Positions 5,744 to 11,475 of a stretch of 13,043 bases of DNA are shown here, one piece after another (within the stretch, counting starts at the first letter, position 1; the number at the start of each line of letters is the position of its first letter). The stretch is from assembly GCA_002393705.1 (NCBI GenBank), contig DGTH01000091.1:1-13043 (forward strand). The letters are read 5' to 3'. This stretch comes from Prevotella sp. UBA4341 (GTDB lineage Bacteria; Bacteroidota; Bacteroidia; Bacteroidales; Bacteroidaceae). The position numbers and the translations under genes were made by a program. Below the pieces are notes generated by a model. The model did not search any database. It had not been told where the DNA came from and saw only the letters and a list, made by a program, of their open reading frames with translations.

Positions 5744-7357
5744 ATGAAGAAGAACATCCTTACTATGGCCGCCCTGCTGATGGCATCGGCCGCAGTGTTT
5801 ACCGCCTGCTCAAGCGACGACAACATTATAGAAGAAAAGCCCGTGAACCCTACGGAGCCGAAAACGTACACCATGACCATCCAGGCATCGAAGTCCACTG
5901 GCGACGATTCGCAAACCCGCGGCCTCTCCTGGAATGATCCCAACACGTACGATAAGATAAATGTGTACTGGCACGAGGGCGAAGAAGTAAGAGTGGTGCA
6001 GAACGGATCGGTGGTCGGCACGCTGACCTCTAAAGAAAGCGACAACGGTTCGACCACCCTCAGCGGCACGCTGACCGGCGTAACACAGGATGCCGACCTG
6101 CAGTTCTTCCTCCATGCCGACGAAAACTGCAAGATGGACTACACCGGACAGCATGGAGGCGTGGTGAAGACGAACGATGATGACGGCAACATCGAGTATA
6201 ACTACGACTTCGCCGAGGCTACGCTCACGAAAACTCAATTCCGCCTGAACACAGACGGCACCATCACCAATATGGACAATTCCGTGGTCACCTTCACAAG
6301 TTGCCAGGCCATCGTCCGCTTCGAACTATTCAACAGCGATGGCTCCGCGAATGTCTATGCCAAGAAACTGATTATCTCGGATGCCAATACGGGCAAGATT
6401 GTCAAGAGCATCGACGGACTCACAGGAGAGAAGACCTACGGTCCTCTGACCTACTCGCCGTATGCTGTTACTACGGGTGGCCAGTCGTGCATCTTCACCA
6501 TGGCCCTGAATGTCGGCGCAGATGCCACCATCGTGCTCGATGCCATCGATAACGAGGGCAACGTCTTTGCTTACAACCGCTCCCATGTGACATTCACTCC
6601 CGGCAAATACTACAAGGTGAAGGTGAAAATGACCGAACGCACGCTGAAGTTCATAGATCAGATCACGCCCGAGGATACGTATCTCAAGGGATGGTATGTG
6701 GATCAATACGCTCATGTCACGAAGACGTATGATGCCAGCAGCTGCTATGCCGTCGTCGCCTACGTGGGCAAGGTGGACCACTACTTCGACAGATTCATAG
6801 CCATAGGTCTGACCAATGCCAAGGAGGATGGTACGAGCGGCAGTGAACAGATGAAATGGAGTAAGGCTCTGACGGCAGCTTACAACTACGACGATAAGCA
6901 CCATGTCTATCAAATCTCCAGCACTCAAAGCACCAATGCCTACGATGTAGTGAGCAATGACAAAGACGTATCCTCTCTTACTGCCACAGGCGATGCCCAG
7001 AAGGGTTGGCGACTGCCCAGCGTCACCGACTGGAGATACATCATCGAAGGACTGGCCGGTGTCAGTGCTACCAATCCCGTCGGTATTAAAGCTCCCATGT
7101 CTGATTCTGATATTCAATTTCCAGAGACGTTGTTAGGAACCCTTAACACATACAATTTAAATCTGCAGAATGTATATTATTGGAGTAGTTCGGACATTAA
7201 TACAAACACCAATTATGCATGGTACTTCCTGCCCCATAATAGACAGACAAGTGACGATCCCGTTGTGATTGAACGCCGAGGATTCCATTATACTGATGGT
7301 GTCAGTACAAAGGAAAGCAAGGCCAATCGCTACGTTCGTCCCGTGTTCGCCTACTGA
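5744..7357 (+). CDS. Fimbrillin-like lipoprotein with C-type-lectin-like C-terminus
   Basis: A 537-residue surface lipoprotein, probably a pilus tip or adhesin component. The signal peptide ends in the lipobox 'VFTAC' with the lipidated cysteine at residue 22, followed by 'SSDD'. Residues about 40-300 are a beta-rich fimbrillin-like region: 'KTYTMTIQASKSTGDDSQTRGLSW' is the usual opening, and 'FTPGKYYKVKVKM' (284-296) its usual closing strand. Residues about 312-537 form a second domain with 'YVDQYAHVTKTYDASSCYAVVAYVG' (318-342), 'GWRLPSVTDW' (421-430), 'YYWSSSD' (478-484) and 'RYVRPVFAY' (529-537). This is the FISUMP/DUF1566-like pattern of C-type-lectin-fold proteins. The last third is strikingly AT-rich (18 of 60 G+C at 7141-7200 against 31 of 60 at 6541-6600), suggesting domain exchange. 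Ligand unknown. Confidence 0.82.
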   Translation: MKKNILTMAALLMASAAVFTACSSDDNIIEEKPVNPTEPKTYTMTIQASKSTGDDSQTRGLSWNDPNTYDKINVYWHEGEEVRVVQNGSVVGTLTSKESDNGSTTLSGTLTGVTQDADLQFFLHADENCKMDYTGQHGGVVKTNDDDGNIEYNYDFAEATLTKTQFRLNTDGTITNMDNSVVTFTSCQAIVRFELFNSDGSANVYAKKLIISDANTGKIVKSIDGLTGEKTYGPLTYSPYAVTTGGQSCIFTMALNVGADATIVLDAIDNEGNVFAYNRSHVTFTPGKYYKVKVKMTERTLKFIDQITPEDTYLKGWYVDQYAHVTKTYDASSCYAVVAYVGKVDHYFDRFIAIGLTNAKEDGTSGSEQMKWSKALTAAYNYDDKHHVYQISSTQSTNAYDVVSNDKDVSSLTATGDAQKGWRLPSVTDWRYIIEGLAGVSATNPVGIKAPMSDSDIQFPETLLGTLNTYNLNLQNVYYWSSSDINTNTNYAWYFLPHNRQTSDDPVVIERRGFHYTDGVSTKESKANRYVRPVFAY

Positions 7358-7370
7358 TTCTGATAATGTA

Positions 7371-7475
7371 CAGAGGGTAACCCTCTGAGCTCACAAGGTG
7401 TCTGACACTTTGTGAGGCCAGTGACAAACCACGGAGGGCGGCACCGGAAGCCACGGCGAACGGACGCCGCCCTCC
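7371..7475 (+). other. Three consecutive hairpins after the lipoprotein gene
   Basis: First hairpin: CAGAGGG/CCCTCTG with a 3-base loop (7371-7387). Second: CTCACAAGGTGT (7390-7401) with ACACTTTGTGAG (7405-7416), 12 bp with one wobble. Third: GGAGGGCGGC (7433-7442) with GCCGCCCTCC (7466-7475), a perfect 10 bp. None is followed by a good T-run, so they look like mRNA 3'-end stabilising or processing structures rather than simple terminators. They start 13 bases after the lipoprotein stop. Confidence 0.7.
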
Positions 7476-7489
7476 CTTTCTCTCTAAAG

Positions 7490-7699
7490 CCTCTCTGCCG
7501 CGAGCGGTGCTACTTGGAGGGCAGGACGATGCCTCTCCGCCGCGAGCGATGCTACTTGGAGGACAGGACGGTGCATCTCTGCCGCGAGCGGTGCTACCGG
7601 GAGGACAGGAACAAGCCTCTCCGCCGCGAGCGGTGCTACTTGGAGGACAGGAACATGCCTCTCCGCCGTGAGCGGTGCTACTATGAGATAAGGAAATGA
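7490..7699. repeat. Five 42-bp tandem repeats (minisatellite)
   Basis: Five consecutive 42-bp units begin at 7490, 7532, 7574, 7616 and 7658. The most conserved part of each is GCCGCGAGCGGTGCTAC followed by a GGAGGACAGGA segment. Units 2 and 4 differ at only a few positions, and unit 5 decays at its 3' side. Within a unit CCGC/GCGG and the outer CCTC/GAGG can pair. Both strands stay open across the array because 42 is a multiple of three, but neither open frame has an ATG start or recognisable protein features, so I treat it as non-coding. Confidence 0.85.
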
Positions 7700-7735
7700 C
7701 AACTTTTCGTATTGTATAACTAAAAACAGAAGATT

Positions 7736-7831
7736 ATGGCACAGAAAACACTGACGACGAGCTATCTGGCTCAACTGACTAACGCCAATCACGACGGCGT
7801 GACCCAGCAGATTCTTGCGTCCTTTCAGTAG
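7736..7831 (+). CDS. 31-residue ORF, possible gene remnant
   Basis: ATG at 7736 gives 'MAQKTLTTSYLAQLTNAN' through 'QQILASFQ' and a stop. It looks like the helical N-terminus of a longer cytosolic protein that has lost its body. No continuation was found in the other frames after the stop. It lies after the 42-bp repeats and 77 bp before a strong terminator. I do not recognise the family. It could be a genuine micro-protein or the stub of a deleted gene. Confidence 0.35.
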   Translation: MAQKTLTTSYLAQLTNANHDGVTQQILASFQ

Positions 7832-7907
7832 CAAGCGTCACCCTTCGGGATGCCGAGCGGACGACCGTGACGAGTAATCGTGGCTGAATAAATCAACTGC
7901 ATATTAT

Positions 7908-7955
7908 AACGCTGCCCGAATGTCGGTAAAACGATGTTCGGGCAGCGTTTCTTTT
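7908..7955 (+). terminator. Rho-independent terminator
   Basis: A perfect 13-bp stem, AACGCTGCCCGAA (7908-7920) with 7937-7949, extends by five inner pairs (7921-7925 with 7932-7936) to 18 bp with loop GTAAAA. It is followed by TTTCTTTTG. It closes the lipoprotein/repeat unit just before operator copy 2 and so insulates the hydrolase cluster. Confidence 0.88.
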
Positions 7956-7970
7956 GTCTGCCTGCCATCG

Positions 7971-8002
7971 TGTTACAAATGAATAGCCATGCGTTACAGA
8001 TG
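7971..8002 (+). promoter_or_regulatory. Operator copy 2 (21-bp-spaced direct repeat)
   Basis: Half-sites GTTACAAATG (7972-7981) and GTTACAGATG (7993-8002) start 21 bp apart. The full 32 bp is identical to 4432-4463. The second half-site starts 36 bp before the -7 element of the downstream hydrolase gene and the site ends where a -33 element would lie, the position of an activator touching RNA polymerase. Confidence 0.78.
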
Positions 8003-8028
8003 AAGATGCGGACGTGCGGGTAATACCT

Positions 8029-8036
8029 TACTTTTG
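8029..8036 (+). promoter_or_regulatory. -7 element of the trehalase-like hydrolase gene
   Basis: TACTTTTG matches TAnnTTTG. No TTTG-like -33 element is seen 19-21 bases upstream, in keeping with dependence on an activator bound at 7971-8002. The leader to the ATG at 8075 is about 33 bases. Confidence 0.72.
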
Positions 8037-8074
8037 CATCCGAGAATGAATAATAACTAAAACGATTAGAGACT

Positions 8075-9364
8075 ATGCAGAAAATGAAATTCAAGATTTG
8101 TTTGTTCGTGCTGCTGGCAGTGGCATCCGTAGCACAGGGACAGTCGTTCCGCGACATTGAGGGACTGAAAGAGATGCGTAAGGATTTGCAGACGGAGGAC
8201 TCGCTGATGCGCTTGGGCATCCTGAAGGACGAGGCCACGGGACTGCCTTACTTCACGGGCTATAGTTACAACGTGCTGTACGACTGGGACCAGTATTTCG
8301 AGGCCATCGTGCAGATTTACATGGGTTGGTCGTCGGAGTATATCAAGAACGGCGTGCTGCTGTTCCTGCAAAACCAGCGCGAGGACGGTTTTATTGCCCG
8401 GTCGGTGCCCTCCAACCCGTCGCACGACAACGAGCACGTCAAGCCCTTCCTCTCGCAGATAGCACTCCTTGCCGTGCAGGAGTATGGCGAGAAAGACTGG
8501 ATTCTGGAGAAGAACACCTTTGAGCGACTGAAGAAATACCTGGACTACTGGCTCGTGAACATGGACGAGGACGGCAACGGACTGAGCGAGTGGATGTCGG
8601 CGCCGCATACGGGCATGGACAACCAGCACGAGCGTGCCGGATGGTGGCTCGACCGCTGTTCGGAGGGTGTTGACCTGAACTGCTACTTAGTGCGCGAGAT
8701 GAAGGCGTTTGCCCGACTTGCCGAGATGGCAGGGAAAAAGAAGATGGCCGCTGACTACCGCAAGAAGAGTGCCGAACTGGCCGAGCGTATCCGCACGATG
8801 CTTTGGGACGAGGAGGACGGCTTTTACTATGACCGCCGTCATACACCCGACTACTGGTTTGCCAAGAGTGCCGCCGTCGTGGCCGACGTGAACATCCAGA
8901 AGTGGAAGAAGAAGGACCTGATACCCGTGCGCTCGGTGGGAGCGTTTGCCGTGCTGTGGTCGGAAGTCGCCACACCCGAGCAGGCTACCCGCATGGTACG
9001 CGACTATCTGTTCAACCCCAAGGAGTTCTGGACGGGAGCCCCCGTTGCCGCCCTGTCGCGGTCGTGCCCGTGGTACACCACCACCAAGTATTCGTCGGAC
9101 ATCGGCTGCGGCTGGCGTGCCAATGCCTGGATTCCCACCAACTACATGATTTATCACGGCCTGCGCTACTACGGCATGAAGGAGTACGCCTCACTGTTGG
9201 CCCACTACACCACCAAACTGGTCCGTGAGAACGGCAACCGTGAATACTACAACTCCGAGACGGGCGAGGGCTGCGGTCTCGACCCCTTCTGGGGCTGGAG
9301 CCTGCTGGGGCACTTCTGCGAGTTTGAAGACACTCAAGAGGAGGACATTACAATAATACATTAA
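8075..9364 (+). CDS. Secreted (alpha/alpha)6-barrel glycoside hydrolase, trehalase/GH63-like
   Basis: A 429-residue exported hydrolase. The start at 8075 adds three residues. An ATG at 8084 (MKFKICLFVLLAVASVAQGQ) gives a cleaner signal peptide, cleaved near residue 20-23, and is equally possible. The body is a helical-hairpin barrel resembling GH37/GH63 (MGH1-like) enzymes: 'YSYNVLYDWDQYFEAI' (63-78), 'FLQNQREDGFI' (97-107), 'GLSEWMSAPHTGMDN' (169-183, with D182 the likely catalytic acid), 'GFYYDRR' (249-255), 'GCGWRANAWIPTNYMIYHGL' (344-363) and 'NREYYNSETGEGCG' (388-401, with E390 the likely base), then 'DPFWGWSLLG'. It is shorter than true trehalases, so the domain is nearly alone. It should release a monosaccharide with inversion. 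Trehalose, alpha-glucoside or rhamnoside-type substrates cannot be separated by eye. It has its own operator and promoter. Confidence 0.75.
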   Translation: MQKMKFKICLFVLLAVASVAQGQSFRDIEGLKEMRKDLQTEDSLMRLGILKDEATGLPYFTGYSYNVLYDWDQYFEAIVQIYMGWSSEYIKNGVLLFLQNQREDGFIARSVPSNPSHDNEHVKPFLSQIALLAVQEYGEKDWILEKNTFERLKKYLDYWLVNMDEDGNGLSEWMSAPHTGMDNQHERAGWWLDRCSEGVDLNCYLVREMKAFARLAEMAGKKKMAADYRKKSAELAERIRTMLWDEEDGFYYDRRHTPDYWFAKSAAVVADVNIQKWKKKDLIPVRSVGAFAVLWSEVATPEQATRMVRDYLFNPKEFWTGAPVAALSRSCPWYTTTKYSSDIGCGWRANAWIPTNYMIYHGLRYYGMKEYASLLAHYTTKLVRENGNREYYNSETGEGCGLDPFWGWSLLGHFCEFEDTQEEDITIIH

Positions 9365-9426
9365 ATATTTATATAGAAGACTTTCATTCGGATATGGTAA
9401 GGAAGTCCTAGGCATTTGGTATAAAG

Positions 9427-9463
9427 GATTCAAATGAATAGCCTCGCGTTACAAATGAATATG
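9427..9463 (+). promoter_or_regulatory. Operator copy 3, diverged
   Basis: Half-sites GATTCAAATG (9427-9436) and GTTACAAATG (9448-9457) are again 21 bp apart with spacer AATAGCCTCGC, eight of whose eleven bases match copies 1 and 2. The second half-site continues as AATATG, matching the first half-site of copy 1 for 14 bases (GTTACAAATGAATA). It starts 36 bp before the -7 element, exactly as in copy 2. Confidence 0.75.
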
Positions 9464-9483
9464 TCTGTATAAAAAAGAATGCT

Positions 9484-9491
9484 TAACTTTG
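9484..9491 (+). promoter_or_regulatory. -7 element of the GH43-GH5 operon
   Basis: TAACTTTG matches TAnnTTTG. There is no recognisable -33 element at the expected distance and the operator half-site sits there instead. The leader to the ATG at 9520 is about 23 bases. Confidence 0.75.
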
Positions 9492-9519
9492 CAGGCGGAA
9501 ATCAAAAACTAACGAAAAT

Positions 9520-11475
9520 ATGAAACGAATTCTGAACCTTCTACTGCTTTTGATGGCAATGACCTCAAGCACCTTCGCAGCTACTGACGACATTGGATTG
9601 TATGTGAAGGACATCATCATCGGCTGGAACGGTGGCGGCGGCACAAAGGATGTGGAGCACAACGCTTTCTCCTACAACCAGTATGCCGAGAACTATTGGG
9701 ACATCCACGACCTGAGCACCAATGTCTATGACCGGGTGGAGTTCGCCTTTGCCCAGGCTGTGAACTACGACAACATCAACGTTGTGGCCACCTACAGCGA
9801 CGGCAGTGCTACCGAAACCAAGATTACCAAGGGTGCAACGAACCACACCGTGAACTTCGATGCCAACAAGACACTCGTCAAGATTGCCATCACCATCGGT
9901 TGGGACGGTCCCAGTGGTTCGACTACCATCTACTTCAACAGCATCGTTATCCGTGCCAAGGATTCTACTGGTGTTGTCGGTACGATGCCCGTTGGCTCGC
10001 CCAAGTTAGGTAAGGGTATGGCCAATCCGCTGCTCGATTTCCACTACATTGCCGACCCCACGGCCATTGAGTACGACGGTCGCCTCTATGTCTATGGTAC
10101 CAACGACCATCAGCAGTATGAGGCTGGTACACCCACTAACACCTACGAGGCCATCAAGTCGCTCGTCGTCATCTCTACCGACGACATGGTGAACTGGACC
10201 TACCACGGACTGATTGATGTGAAGAGCGTAGCCCCCTGGATCATGGCATCGTGGGCCCCCTCCATCATCAGCCAACCGCAGGCCGACGGCTCCACGCTCT
10301 TCTCGCTCTACTTCTCCAACAGCGGCACGGGTTCTGGCGTCATTCAGGCTACGTCGCCCTTAGGTCCGTGGACATCACCGCTCAACGCCAATCTGACCGA
10401 TGGTTTCGACCCGGGTGCTGTTGTCGATGATAATGGTGATGCATGGCTGGCTTATGGCAACGGAGAGGGCAAGATCGTCAAGCTGGGTGCCGACCTCCAC
10501 TCCATAGCTGCCGGTCCGGTGCTGCCGCCTACGCCCTACCACTTCGAGGCCAACGAGCTGAACTTCATCAACGGCACGTACGTCTATACATATAATAACG
10601 ACTGGAGCAACCACGAGCCGTGGAACTATGGCGGCGAGAAACCTACCGGTTGCAGCATGGTCTATTTCACCAGCAAGACCCCGCTTGATGCTAATTCATG
10701 GACCTACGGCGGCAACTACTTCAAGAACCCCGGTGAGAACGGCATGAACTACGGCAACAACCACACCCACCTGCACAAGTATCAGGGCAAGTGGTACCTG
10801 TTCTACCAGGCCAACAACCTCGAGGCATCCATTGGCACCAACGGCGGCTTTCGCAGCATCTATGTCGATGAGATTGAGGTCGATGAGACGAATGTAATCA
10901 TCAAGGAGTGCAAGCCCACCTTCACGGGCGTGAGTGCCATCAAGACCCTCAATCCCTACGCTGTGCAGTATGCCTCTACCGCTGCCGCCACGCTCGGCAT
11001 TGTTCATGAGCAGGCCGAAGGACAAGGCCATACTGTGGCAAAGGTAGGTACGCCAAACCTGACGGCTCCTGTCCCCACCGAGGGTATCATCGAGGTACGC
11101 AACGTGGAGTTCACTGGCACTGCCAACACACTGAAGTGCCTGCTGAAGGGCAATGGCAGCGTCACCCTGCGCCTTGATGACAAGGACGGCACGGACATCG
11201 CCACTGTCAGCAGCACTGGCGACAGTTGGCAGACTCTTCACTCTTCACTCTTCACTCTTAACTCTGGAACCCATACCGTCTATTTCGTTCTGAAGGGCGA
11301 CGTGCAGTTCGACAAGTGGGTGATGGGCGACGCTTCGCTGACCAGCATCAATGCTATGGTCGAAGGACAAAGGTCAAAGGTCGAAGGTCAATACTACGAC
11401 CTGCAGGGACACCGCGTCAGCAGCCCCACCAAGGGTCTTTACATCGTAAACGGTAAAAAATACATTGTGAAATGA
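9520..11475 (+). CDS. Secreted GH43-CBM6 enzyme (arabinofuranosidase/xylosidase type)
   Basis: A 651-residue modular hydrolase for arabinose- or xylose-containing polysaccharides. Signal peptide at 1-20 (ending TSSTFA). Residues about 22-148 are an unrecognised beta-rich module with repeated aromatic/glycine patches ('IIIGWNGGGGTKD', 'ITIGWDGPSG'), possibly carbohydrate-binding. The five-bladed GH43 propeller spans about 165-465: base D179 in 'YIADPTAIEYDG', pKa modulator D297 in 'GFDPGAVVDD', acid E343 in 'HFEANELNFING', and 'HTHLHKYQGKWYLFYQ' (415-430). A CBM6-like module follows (about 478-603, 'NPYAVQYAS...FDKWVM'). The tail 'YYDLQGHRVSSPTKGLYIVNGKKYIVK' (625-651) resembles a type IX secretion sorting segment. 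Two heptanucleotide repeat tracts lie within the gene. The stop overlaps the GH5 start (ATGA), so the two are coupled. Confidence 0.87.
   Translation: MKRILNLLLLLMAMTSSTFAATDDIGLYVKDIIIGWNGGGGTKDVEHNAFSYNQYAENYWDIHDLSTNVYDRVEFAFAQAVNYDNINVVATYSDGSATETKITKGATNHTVNFDANKTLVKIAITIGWDGPSGSTTIYFNSIVIRAKDSTGVVGTMPVGSPKLGKGMANPLLDFHYIADPTAIEYDGRLYVYGTNDHQQYEAGTPTNTYEAIKSLVVISTDDMVNWTYHGLIDVKSVAPWIMASWAPSIISQPQADGSTLFSLYFSNSGTGSGVIQATSPLGPWTSPLNANLTDGFDPGAVVDDNGDAWLAYGNGEGKIVKLGADLHSIAAGPVLPPTPYHFEANELNFINGTYVYTYNNDWSNHEPWNYGGEKPTGCSMVYFTSKTPLDANSWTYGGNYFKNPGENGMNYGNNHTHLHKYQGKWYLFYQANNLEASIGTNGGFRSIYVDEIEVDETNVIIKECKPTFTGVSAIKTLNPYAVQYASTAAATLGIVHEQAEGQGHTVAKVGTPNLTAPVPTEGIIEVRNVEFTGTANTLKCLLKGNGSVTLRLDDKDGTDIATVSSTGDSWQTLHSSLFTLNSGTHTVYFVLKGDVQFDKWVMGDASLTSINAMVEGQRSKVEGQYYDLQGHRVSSPTKGLYIVNGKKYIVK
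11233..11260 (+). repeat. Heptanucleotide tandem repeat in the CBM6 region
   Basis: ACTCTTC occurs three times in a row (11233-11253), then ACTCTTA (11254-11260) and a partial ACTCTGG. The unit of seven is not a multiple of three, so gain or loss of one copy would frameshift the GH43 gene. It encodes 'TLHSSLFTLNSG' within the CBM6 module. Confidence 0.85.
11359..11390 (+). repeat. Degenerate heptanucleotide repeat before the GH43 C-terminal tail
   Basis: Units of seven, GTCGAAG GACAAAG, then GTCAAAG GTCGAAG, then a partial GTCA, encode the linker 'VEGQRSKVEGQ' immediately before the 'YYDLQG' tail. The unit differs from the tract at 11233 but has the same period. Confidence 0.75.

Noticed and set aside
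7085..7357. Diversity-generating retroelement variable region
   Set aside because: The domain type would fit, but no template repeat, accessory gene or reverse transcriptase was seen in the window, so it is not called as a feature.
7490..7699. CRISPR array
   Set aside because: The 42-bp units are contiguous with no unique spacers, and no cas genes are present.
7412..7834. Open frames on both strands through the 42-bp repeats, giving 14-residue repeat proteins
   Set aside because: The frames stay open only because the unit is a multiple of three. Starts would be GTG or TTG with no context, and the repeats look like structured DNA/RNA. I treat the array as non-coding.
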